DNA of 12,778 nucleotides from the NCBI GenBank assembly GCA_016839655.1, contig JAEOTW010000213.1, forward strand, positions 1 through 12,778, written 5' to 3'. The position numbers and the translations under genes are program-made. Positions 7,559 through 12,778 of the stretch are shown here, piece after piece. The stretch comes from Promethearchaeota archaeon (GTDB taxonomy: Archaea > Asgardarchaeota > Lokiarchaeia > Sigynarchaeales > SOKP01). Below the pieces are notes generated by a model. It made no database searches. It had not been told where the DNA came from and was given only the letters and a program-made list of their open reading frames with translations. Within the stretch, counting starts at the first letter, position 1, and each line of letters opens with the position of its first letter.

Positions 7559-7646
7559 TTATGCAAGGAAAAATATACTTTATTCTTTCTTTAGAAAAAG
7601 TAATATTATTCAAATATGTTTGATATACCAATTTAATTTGAGCTCC

Positions 7647-7654
7647 TTATATAA
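7647..7654 (+). promoter_or_regulatory. TATA box for the 7658 membrane protein
   Basis: TTATATAA is a good archaeal TATA box. Transcription would start near 7675-7680, which would make the ATG at 7679 the real, leaderless start and place the earlier ATGs (7658, 7670) upstream of the transcript. Confidence 0.5.
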
Positions 7655-7657
7655 TTG

Positions 7658-8593
7658 ATGGGTAAGGAAATGAAAATCATGAAGAATATAACCTTGGAAA
7701 AAAACCTGAGATACATGTATGCTTCCATTTTTATCTTAATCATAATCCTTATAATTGTTTTCAATCAGGTAGATAAAATTCTTTATACTCCTGTTATGAC
7801 CCCTGAAGAGTGGTTAGAAAGTCAACCCTGGATACAACTAGATTTCTTTTCATTAAACATAATACTGGTTCAGCCCAGCTCCACTTTATTTGTATACTCA
7901 CTTGGTATTATAGCAATCGTATTTGGAGTTCTTTTATTAAAAACTGATAAAAGTAATAAATTTATATCATGGTGGGGTATAGCATTGATATTATGGGGGA
8001 TAGGTGCAGTTTTCGCAGGTACTAGTTATCAAGCATTCAGTTACGAGATCAAATGTGCTGGTAGGAGTTCTTGCATATGGACAAGTGTATGGGAACTATT
8101 GTACCTTATATTTTCAGTTGGAAGTGTAAATGCAATGTTAATGGCTCAAGTAAATTTAGATGAGAAGAATAAATTGAGTAGAATCATGGAAAAATACGCA
8201 CTTATGAACTTTTTAATTTATGAAATCATAGTCCTAATCGGAGCAATAATTCCCGTCCAGTTTATGATTTCATTTGAACTCATGATCCTATTTTTAGCCC
8301 CTACCATCTTATTCTTATTAATTTCCAATGTTCATAATTATTTTGAGTATAAAAGGCGCATCAACTTCTCTCTTACAATTATTTGGTTATCTTTAATCCT
8401 GATAATTGGATTATATTTCCTGTATTTCATGCTTGGAATTACAGACTTACTTTGGGAACAGCATATTTGGTTCTCTGAGAATGATGTGCTCCATATCGGC
8501 TTGATACTGTGGATGATTTTTATATATATTACCATAAATAGAAATAAAAAAAGAATACCAAATATCGAAAAAACAGGAAACCTTGCAATTTAA
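7658..8593 (+). CDS. Seven- or eight-TM membrane protein, unknown function
   Basis: This is a multi-spanning membrane protein of about 311 residues. Helices lie near residues 23-40, 77-97, 104-128, 142-166, 180-203, 205-226, 233-262 and 280-297. The extracytoplasmic or lumenal segment after the first helix contains MTPEEWLESQPWIQ. Two Cys residues flank a short loop (KCAGRSSCIWTS) and could form a disulfide. The late helix reads ENDVLHIGLILWMIFIY. The phrases AGTSYQAFSYE and DVLHIGLILW have a weak flavour of the 7-TM ceramidase/PAQR (CREST) group, but the expected His pattern is not clear, so I do not assign it. Four in-frame starts compete: TTG 7655 and ATG 7658, 7670 and 7679. I give the first ATG, while the TATA box at 7647-7654 and AAGGA at 7664-7668 favour 7679. 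It converges on the 4-TM gene, 37 bases away. Confidence 0.8.
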   Translation: MGKEMKIMKNITLEKNLRYMYASIFILIIILIIVFNQVDKILYTPVMTPEEWLESQPWIQLDFFSLNIILVQPSSTLFVYSLGIIAIVFGVLLLKTDKSNKFISWWGIALILWGIGAVFAGTSYQAFSYEIKCAGRSSCIWTSVWELLYLIFSVGSVNAMLMAQVNLDEKNKLSRIMEKYALMNFLIYEIIVLIGAIIPVQFMISFELMILFLAPTILFLLISNVHNYFEYKRRINFSLTIIWLSLILIIGLYFLYFMLGITDLLWEQHIWFSENDVLHIGLILWMIFIYITINRNKKRIPNIEKTGNLAI

Positions 8594-8630
8594 ATATCCT
8601 TCCTCTCCATACTTACTGATGAAAAAAAGA

Positions 8631-9179
8631 TTAAAGATTTTTCTCTTTTCTTTTAGATATTGAAATAACGCCAAAGACCGCAACCCAAATGATTCCAATA
8701 AATAATAAAATCCATTTAATCAATGCAAATACTGAATGAGAAATAGCCAAAAAATTAGGGAATCCTGTGGGGTCTCCAAGCATAGCCAAAATGAAAATAT
8801 TTTCAATCCCATCACAACAAGCTGCTATTACTCCACAGATCGCTATAATAATGCTAAATCGTCCTATTTTTGAAGATTCTCCAAACTTTCTCGCTATTAA
8901 TATAGATAAACTAAAAAGAATCGTCCCATAGCCCACCATAAAAATGTAATCCAACAAGGCAGTAACCCGATAAATTCCAATATCCGTAACTGCATAATAG
9001 GATTTCATCAAATCTCCATTAAAACTTAACTGACTTGAAAAAATCTGTGCAGGAAATCCAGATAAAGCCGTGAAATATTGCATCACAGGAATTACAACAA
9101 AACATAGAATTAAACCGATAATTATAAGAATCTTAAAATTTCTAGAAGCAGGTCTCTCAAATAATTTTTCAAACTTCAT
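8631..9179 (-). CDS. Four-TM membrane protein, unknown function
   Basis: The 182-residue protein has four helices near residues 14-36, 72-97, 107-133 and 148-173, with a basic N-terminus (FEKLFERPASRNFK) and a basic tail (SKRKEKN). Between helices 1 and 2 lies a soluble loop of about 35 residues. Polar residues recur inside the membrane: LLDYIFMVGYG (75-85) in helix 2 and CDGIENIFIL (122-131) in helix 3, plus Lys155 in ALIKW of helix 4. From memory this arrangement (aspartate-aromatic in TM2, D-x-x-E-N in TM3, Lys in TM4) resembles a scattered family of uncharacterised four-helix proteins, so I give no function. An AT-rich TATA-like element (9203-9211) lies about 25 to 30 bases before the ATG at 9179, which suggests a leaderless transcript. 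It is divergent from the flavodoxin gene, with 102 bases between. Confidence 0.8.
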   Translation of the reverse strand: MKFEKLFERPASRNFKILIIIGLILCFVVIPVMQYFTALSGFPAQIFSSQLSFNGDLMKSYYAVTDIGIYRVTALLDYIFMVGYGTILFSLSILIARKFGESSKIGRFSIIIAICGVIAACCDGIENIFILAMLGDPTGFPNFLAISHSVFALIKWILLFIGIIWVAVFGVISISKRKEKNL

Positions 9180-9202
9180 AACTCAATTAAATTTTTAATA
9201 AT

Positions 9203-9211
9203 TTAATATAT
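9203..9211 (-). promoter_or_regulatory. TATA-like box for the four-TM gene
   Basis: The minus strand reads ATATTAAAT within ATATATTAAATTATT, about 24 to 32 bases before the ATG at 9179. This fits leaderless initiation. Confidence 0.4.
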
Positions 9212-9242
9212 TTTTTTTATCGAGATTAAAGAAAAAATGGTC

Positions 9243-9250
9243 TATATAAG
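9243..9250 (+). promoter_or_regulatory. TATA box of the flavodoxin gene
   Basis: TATATAAG is close to the archaeal consensus and stands 32 to 39 bases before the ATG at 9282, giving a leader of about 10 bases. It is the clearest promoter element in the window. Confidence 0.6.
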
Positions 9251-9281
9251 TTTATTAAGCAATATTCCACTTATTTAAACT

Positions 9282-9758
9282 ATGAAAATACAAATAATGA
9301 CTAATACCAAGTTTGGTAATGGTAAATTATTAGCCGAAGCTCTTAAACAAGAGTTTTCCAGCGATGTTGAAGTTAATATTGCTGATGTGAAGGAGGTATC
9401 TCCTGAAAAGATTGCTGAAGATCATCCAAATGTGATTATTCTAGGAGGAGCAATACGGGCGTTTAGAGCAGACCCAAAATCTAAGAAATGGTTATCTAAG
9501 TTAAACAATAGCCTTGAAAAATCTGGGAAAAAAATTCAATACGGGACTGGCTTTTTAACCCACTCAATGCCAACTGATAAAGTTCAGGGATATGCTACGA
9601 AATATCTAAAAAAAATAGAAAGCCTGTCGATGATTGAAAGTACATATTCCGAATTGTTAACTGCTCGAGTTAAGGACATGAAGGGTCCTATCTTCCCAGA
9701 AGAAATGGAAAAAGCGAGAGGTTATATCAAGGAATTTAACAATTGGATCCAAAAATAA
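9282..9758 (+). CDS. Flavodoxin-like protein
   Basis: The 158-residue cytoplasmic protein has the size and alternating beta/alpha order of a single-domain flavodoxin. The first strand and phosphate loop read KIQIMTNTKFGNGKLLAEAL (2-21), with T7-N8-T9 and G12-N13-G14 where FMN phosphate is held. The third strand, VIILGGAIRAF (51-61), leads to the loop next to the isoalloxazine ring, and the fourth, IQYGTGFLTHSM (85-96), to the second ring-contacting loop. It would carry electrons for an unknown redox partner, or act as a small NAD(P)H-linked flavoprotein; no iron-sulfur motif is present. A good TATA box (9243-9250) precedes it. Its last 20 codons recur in decayed form at 11655-11714, so the genome once had a second copy. 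The DHA1 exporter gene follows 206 bases downstream with its own promoter. Confidence 0.85.
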   Translation: MKIQIMTNTKFGNGKLLAEALKQEFSSDVEVNIADVKEVSPEKIAEDHPNVIILGGAIRAFRADPKSKKWLSKLNNSLEKSGKKIQYGTGFLTHSMPTDKVQGYATKYLKKIESLSMIESTYSELLTARVKDMKGPIFPEEMEKARGYIKEFNNWIQK

Positions 9759-9831
9759 TATAAGTTAAACAAGAAGCATAAGTAGGTCTTTATTACTCAT
9801 TGTTATTTACCTATCTTTTAAATTCCATTTA

Positions 9832-9843
9832 TTTTTCTTTTTT
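9832..9843 (+). terminator. T-rich terminator after the flavodoxin gene
   Basis: TTTTTCTTTTTT lies 74 to 85 bases after the stop codon, with no strong hairpin before it. T-tracts alone can end archaeal transcripts. Confidence 0.35.
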
Positions 9844-9886
9844 CGATTTAAATTATAAAATAAAATATATGACAAGTTTTAACTTA

Positions 9887-9918
9887 AATTTGCAAATTGA
9901 ATCAATAGCAAATTGAAT
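9887..9918 (+). promoter_or_regulatory. Candidate operator at the MFS exporter promoter
   Basis: A perfect 12-base palindrome, AATTTGCAAATT (9887-9898), overlaps a direct repeat of GCAAATTGAAT (9892-9902 and 9908-9918, period 16). The second copy abuts the TATA box. This is where a repressor could block TBP/TFB binding. The sequence pattern is seen directly; the regulatory role is inferred. Confidence 0.5.
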
Positions 9919-9928
9919 ATAATATAAT
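9918..9928 (+). promoter_or_regulatory. TATA box of the MFS exporter gene
   Basis: TATAATATAAT stands 37 to 47 bases before the ATG at 9965, directly after the second copy of the 11-base repeat. Confidence 0.5.
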
Positions 9929-9964
9929 CCTAATTCTTAAAATCCTTACTTTTTTTAGCTTCTT

Positions 9965-11221
9965 ATGACAAAGAAATATAAATATAGAGATCTTAATCCT
10001 CTTTGGATTTCGGTTTTTGTGGATATTCTTGGATTTAGTATTATCCTTCCCTTTTTGCCGTTCTTTATCGCTGAATTTAATGCCTCACCCGTAATTATCG
10101 GATTTTTGTTAAGTTCGAATGCGATTTTTGGATTCTTTTTTGGACCAATACTTAGTAAATTGAGTGATACTTATGGTCGAAAACCTTTAATGCTGATTTC
10201 TTTAGCGGGAACGTTTGTAGGTTTTATACTTTTAATTGTTTCTAATAATATTATTGTTTTACTAATTTCAAGAATAATAGATGGAATATTTAGTGGTCAA
10301 TTCCCAATTGCGAAAGCAATTATTGGTGATGTAGTATCTCCCGAAGATCGGCCAAAGCAAATGACCAATATTGGAATAACGTTTGGCTTAGCATTCTTAA
10401 TAGGCCCTGGTATTGGAGGTGTATTATCTTCTTTTGGATTCATAGGACCTGGTATTCTTGCAGCAATATTAACGGGTTTTTCATTTGTATATACATTAAT
10501 ATATTTAAAGGAAAGTTTACCAAGCAAGGTAGGACGTATTACGTGGGAAATAAATTTACCAGAAATACATGAATTAGGTACAGAATCACAATCTTTTTGG
10601 AAAAGTAATAAAACTTTGACTCTAGTGATACAATATAGTTTTATTGCAATTACAGGAGGTATACTACAAACAACCTTCAGTCTTTTTGCTGGTATTCGTC
10701 TCGGTCTAGAGCCATTAATTGTAGGGATTTTATTGACACTCTTAGGAGTATATCAAATACTTTTTCGGGCATTACTATTTAATCGTTTAAGAGACAAACT
10801 TGGGGATCCTAAAACTGCACTTTTAGGATTAGGTACTTATATATTTTCATATTTACTATTAGCTTTTGCTACTCAAGCTTGGGTATTGGTTATACTGTTG
10901 TTATTTGTTAGCTTTGCAGGATCTACCTCTCAGGGAATAGTGACAGGTTTTATAAGCCGCTCTGTGGATAATCGAAACCAAGGTAAAATAATGGGAATCA
11001 CTACTGGAATAGATAATTTAGCACAGATACTCGGCCCTATAATTGGAGGTATATTACTTTCGTTCACCGGAAATCTACCATATGCTCTAGCCCTGAGCCT
11101 TTTAAGCATAATACCTTTCTCTATTGGTTTTAAGGTTTTAAAATTCGGTTATGACAATAGAAAAGTAGTTGATACCAAGCAAATCCCAAGAGAAACTATA
11201 GAACCTAAAATCATCACCTAA
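9965..11221 (+). CDS. MFS drug:H+ antiporter, DHA1 (12-TM) type
   Basis: This 418-residue protein is a complete major-facilitator exporter in the cytoplasmic membrane with about 12 helices. TM1 carries the DHA1 motif D, DILGFSIILPFLP (20-32). The loop between TM2 and TM3 is motif A, GPILSKLSDTYGRK (60-73). Motif B in TM4 is ISRIIDGIFSG (101-111, Arg103). The antiporter motif C in TM5 is GLAFLIGPGIGG (141-152), which in this superfamily marks proton-coupled exporters as opposed to importers. A central cytoplasmic loop (about 183-212) and a second motif-A-like loop NRLRDKLGDPK around residues 274-284 complete the two-bundle plan. A substrate such as a drug, sugar or metabolite cannot be named. 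The ATG at 9965 follows a TATA box and a possible operator, which would suit induction by a small molecule. T-tracts follow the gene. Confidence 0.93.
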   Translation: MTKKYKYRDLNPLWISVFVDILGFSIILPFLPFFIAEFNASPVIIGFLLSSNAIFGFFFGPILSKLSDTYGRKPLMLISLAGTFVGFILLIVSNNIIVLLISRIIDGIFSGQFPIAKAIIGDVVSPEDRPKQMTNIGITFGLAFLIGPGIGGVLSSFGFIGPGILAAILTGFSFVYTLIYLKESLPSKVGRITWEINLPEIHELGTESQSFWKSNKTLTLVIQYSFIAITGGILQTTFSLFAGIRLGLEPLIVGILLTLLGVYQILFRALLFNRLRDKLGDPKTALLGLGTYIFSYLLLAFATQAWVLVILLLFVSFAGSTSQGIVTGFISRSVDNRNQGKIMGITTGIDNLAQILGPIIGGILLSFTGNLPYALALSLLSIIPFSIGFKVLKFGYDNRKVVDTKQIPRETIEPKIIT

Positions 11222-11247
11222 TTTTTTAAAAATATTTGTTTTTTTAA
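11222..11247 (+). terminator. T-tract terminator after the MFS gene
   Basis: Two T runs (11223-11228 and 11239-11245) follow the stop codon at once, separated by an A-rich segment. This suits factor-dependent or intrinsic archaeal termination. Confidence 0.45.
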
Positions 11248-11263
11248 AAAATTATCAATCTAT

Positions 11264-11607
11264 CTATTTTTTAGTAGGAGATTTAAGTTTTTCAGCTGGT
11301 ATATTCATCAAGGAAACGATTAAATCAGAAATACACTGAGCTGTAGAATGTAATTGTCCCATATCAACCTTATCGAGAGTATCTTCCCCCGTTAACAAGT
11401 AATACGGAGCCCGTATCCAATGAATAACATCGATATCCGCTTGCGTACTAAAATGACCAGCTTCTCCTATAGGAGGAGTTGCGAAGAAATTATCAGGAAT
11501 TAAGATCATTTTCTCAATACTATGTTCTCGACAAGCTTTAATAACTGGAGCAACTAGACTATTTTCCTCGTGAAATAGTTAAACCCTAAATTTCCTACTA
11601 AATTCAT
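11264..11607 (-). pseudogene. C-terminal remnant of an M28-peptidase-like protein, frameshifted
   Basis: An 81-codon frame (11509-11264) stays open upstream to 11578, adding ENSLVAPVIKACREHSIEK before the Met at 11509. Immediately upstream a second frame, starting at an ATG at 11607, reads NLVGNLGFNYF, so the two appear joined by a one-base frameshift near 11570. The text TPPIGEAGHFSTQADIDVIH followed by GEDTLDKVDMGQLHSTAQCI resembles the C-terminus of M28-type aminopeptidases, where a Asp is followed by a DTxDKxD segment; the usual His before that segment is not seen. Everything N-terminal, including the zinc-binding core, is missing, and no promoter precedes it. I take it for a decayed fragment. 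The family call is moderate, because it rests on the DTLDKVD pattern and the overall spacing. Confidence 0.55.
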
Positions 11608-11654
11608 ATAGGTTTTTATTGTATTGACTGAAAATTATCCACATTTTCTTTCCC

Positions 11655-11714
11655 GAAGAAATGGAAAAAACCAGAGGGTAAATCAAGGAATTCTTCAACT
11701 GGACTCAAAAATAA
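11655..11714 (+). pseudogene. Tail of a decayed flavodoxin paralogue
   Basis: These 20 codons align without gaps to the last 20 codons of the flavodoxin gene (9699-9758), with 50 of 60 bases identical. The translation is EEMEKTRG-stop-IKEFFNWTQK against EEMEKARGYIKEFNNWIQK. The Tyr codon TAT at 9723-9725 corresponds to TAA at 11679-11681, a nonsense mutation. Similarity to the preceding PIFP codons continues weakly to about 11640 with an apparent one-base loss. Several differences are amino-acid changes, so the copy diverged as a paralogue before dying and is not a fresh duplication. Confidence 0.8.
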
Positions 11715-11774
11715 TGAATTGCTTCTTTATCTTTTTTATTGTTCACAAAAAAAAATATAAAGTTTGTATAATTT

Positions 11775-11990
11775 TTATTTCAGAAAACCAAATAATACAT
11801 CTAAAAATTTATCAGGTTCTTCTGTATGAATAAGATGAGCATTTTCTTTAAAGTAAACAACTTCAGCAGTTGGCATTTTTTCAGCTAATAATTCACCATT
11901 TCTAGACGGAACAAGAATGTCCTTTTTACCATGTACTATTAGTGATAAATTGAAATTAATATGCCTATGGGTAAGACCCAACAAATTCAA
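11775..11990 (-). pseudogene. C-terminal fragment of an alpha/beta hydrolase
   Basis: The 71-codon frame encodes only the end of an alpha/beta-hydrolase fold. LIVHGKKDILVP (17-28) is the strand and loop that carries the acidic catalytic residue (Asp24), and VVYFKENAHLIHTEEPD (44-60) carries the catalytic His52 of the usual GHxxHxExP pattern, followed by the last helix FLDVLFGFLK. The nucleophile elbow, oxyanion hole and about two thirds of a normal protein are absent. An in-frame stop lies just upstream at 12008-12006, the only start is a TTG at 11990, and there is no ribosome site. It cannot be an active hydrolase by itself and is most likely a remnant. A small chance remains that it is a domain used in another way. 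Confidence 0.7.
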
Positions 11991-12060
11991 ATTTTTTAAT
12001 TGTGGTTAATTGGAATTCTACTCAGAATTAATTAGTAATTGATTAAGTGATGGTACTTGT

Positions 12061-12267
12061 TCATTTCTTTTTCAATACTAGCATACGATTCTCGCATACA
12101 TTATTATACCATTTCTTATCTTTACGGAACTCATTAATGATATTCATACACATAAATTCCTTATAATCATGGTATTTTTCTGGTAATTCGGTCTCTATTA
12201 ATGGCATTCTTTTAATAACTTTTCTTTTAGGTCTATCATTTTGACATACGCTACATTTTACTTGCAT
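12061..12267 (-). CDS. Small Cys-containing protein, possible zinc site
   Basis: The 68-residue protein starts MQVKCSVCQNDRPKRKVIKR. It has a CxxC pair at residues 5 and 8, with further Cys at 40 and 58 and His33, so a four-Cys metal site is possible but not certain. It is very basic at both ends (KRKVIKR, ending MLVLKKK) and has no membrane segment, which suits nucleic-acid binding or a small regulator. It has a proper ribosome site: GGTGA at 12272-12276 with a 4-base spacer to the ATG, the same layout as at the gene starting at 12754. This makes it a real gene and not a chance frame. The family is not recognised. It lies next to the degenerate region and runs towards it. Confidence 0.65.
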   Translation of the reverse strand: MQVKCSVCQNDRPKRKVIKRMPLIETELPEKYHDYKEFMCMNIINEFRKDKKWYNNVCENRMLVLKKK

Positions 12268-12271
12268 TTTT

Positions 12272-12276
12272 TCACC
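12272..12276 (-). promoter_or_regulatory. Ribosome binding site of the 68-aa gene
   Basis: The minus strand reads AGGTGA, with the GGTGA core 4 bases before the ATG at 12267. It matches the site before the 12754 start. Confidence 0.6.
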
Positions 12277-12397
12277 TTTTTGTTAAAATATTCTAACGTC
12301 TATTCTGTAATAGGACGCGCTCCACTAAACACTAATTTCGAATTTTTAATGAAATTTTTACAGAAAGAGTAATTAACAGATAAGGTAATTAAAAACA

Positions 12398-12417
12398 TTT
12401 AAACTTTTTAGTTTAAA
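12398..12417. repeat. Perfect 8-bp inverted repeat (hairpin) with TTTT loop
   Basis: TTTAAACT, then the loop TTTT, then AGTTTAAA. It is a perfect stem but nearly all A/T, so the RNA hairpin would be weak. As DNA it could be a protein-binding palindrome in the long intergenic region. Confidence 0.6.
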
Positions 12418-12691
12418 ATTATTATTAAATAAAATCTCATGAATTTATCAAGTTTTTAATTTTAAAATATTTTTTAGGAATTTTGGCAAAAATAAGTAAA
12501 ATTTTTTACCTAAGAATTTATGTTAAACCTGTTCTATACCCTTTCTTCCAAAAATTTTAAATTTTTTCACTTTTTCTTCTTAAAATACCTCTAGTTAACC
12601 CTTTCAAACAAAAATTAACCGAGATATTTATTTACAGAATTTTGAATTGTATTTTTCAAAATACTAAGGTTTATTAAATTTAGAAATATAT

Positions 12692-12700
12692 CTTATATGC
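12692..12700 (+). promoter_or_regulatory. TATA-like box for the right-edge gene
   Basis: CTTATATGC follows AAATATAT. Transcription would start near 12720, leaving a leader of about 30 bases that includes the GGTGA at 12745-12749. Confidence 0.4.
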
Positions 12701-12744
12701 TTGAACAGTGAAATTTCAATGTTACGAGTATAAAAATAAAATAT

Positions 12745-12749
12745 GGTGA
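12745..12749 (+). promoter_or_regulatory. Ribosome binding site of the right-edge gene
   Basis: GGTGA stands 4 bases before the ATG at 12754, the same motif and spacing as for the 68-aa gene. Confidence 0.6.
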
Positions 12750-12753
12750 AAGT

Positions 12754-12778
12754 ATGTCTAATAGAAATTATGGCAATA
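12754..12778 (+). CDS. Start of a gene running off the right edge
   Basis: The ATG with a GGTGA ribosome site opens a frame MSNRNYGN that is cut by the window end after eight codons. The promoter and ribosome-site layout supports a true gene start, but the product cannot be judged from eight residues. Confidence 0.5.

Larger units (their letters stand above)
12268..12753. other. Long AT-rich intergenic region without a gene
   Basis: These 486 bases between two divergent genes hold no open frame that I can support on either strand and no tRNA or CRISPR-like repeat. The visible contents are a ribosome site at each end, a perfect AT-rich hairpin at 12398-12417, many A and T runs, and a TATA-like box near 12692 for the right-hand gene. 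Confidence 0.6.

Noticed and set aside
8338..8698. Two overlapping open frames on the minus strand
   Set aside because: Shadows of the 7658-8593 membrane protein and of the end of the four-TM gene.
10297..10527. Open frame of 76 codons, minus strand
   Set aside because: Antisense shadow of the MFS exporter around motif C.
11624..11833. Open frame of 69 codons, plus strand
   Set aside because: It reads the flavodoxin remnant in the wrong frame and then AT-rich DNA; the protein is low in complexity with no family features.
12268..12753. Possible replication origin or non-coding RNA in the AT-rich region
   Set aside because: No repeated origin boxes, conserved fold or GC-rich island visible; one AT hairpin is not enough.

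Overview
The window looks like a piece of an uncultivated archaeal genome. It is very AT-rich. Several genes carry a TATA-like box about 25 to 40 bases before the start, with short leaders or none. Others have the motif GGTGA 4 to 7 bases before an ATG, and GTG and TTG starts occur. The mix of membrane orphans with a bacterial-type PlsY acyltransferase homologue would fit an Asgard (Lokiarchaeia-like) archaeon. That lineage is an inference from style, not from a marker gene; no rRNA or tRNA gene was seen.

Layout. 1-644 (minus) is the N-terminal part of an unrecognised soluble protein running off the left edge, back to back with a 7-TM orphan (802-1632, plus). 1679-7000 is a block of four minus-strand genes, in transcription order: a rifampin-phosphotransferase-like (ATP-grasp plus swivelling phosphohistidine) enzyme, a divergent PlsY-like acyltransferase, a MacB/FtsX-type permease and its ATPase. 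The first two genes are separated by 3 bases, and the permease and ATPase by 1 base. A 53-base gap before the permease may hold an internal promoter. Divergent from this block lie a 124-aa orphan (7184-7558) and a 7- to 8-TM protein (7658-8593), followed convergently by a 4-TM protein (8631-9179, minus). Then come a flavodoxin-like protein (9282-9758) and a DHA1-type MFS exporter (9965-11221) with a possible operator at its promoter.

11222-12060 is a small gene graveyard: a C-terminal fragment resembling M28 peptidases, the tail of a second flavodoxin copy with a nonsense codon, and the C-terminal third of an alpha/beta hydrolase. A 68-aa Cys-containing protein follows (12061-12267, minus), then a 486-base AT-rich intergenic region, and the first eight codons of a new plus-strand gene at the right edge.

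The most interesting unit is the 1679-7000 block. Its phosphotransferase lacks the PEP/pyruvate barrel, so it is probably not a PEP synthase. It is translationally linked to a PlsY-like protein that keeps motifs 1 and 3 but has lost the glycerol-3-phosphate loop. With a MacB-type transporter next in line, this suggests an uncharacterised pathway that phosphorylates, acylates and moves a membrane-associated molecule. That function is a hypothesis.
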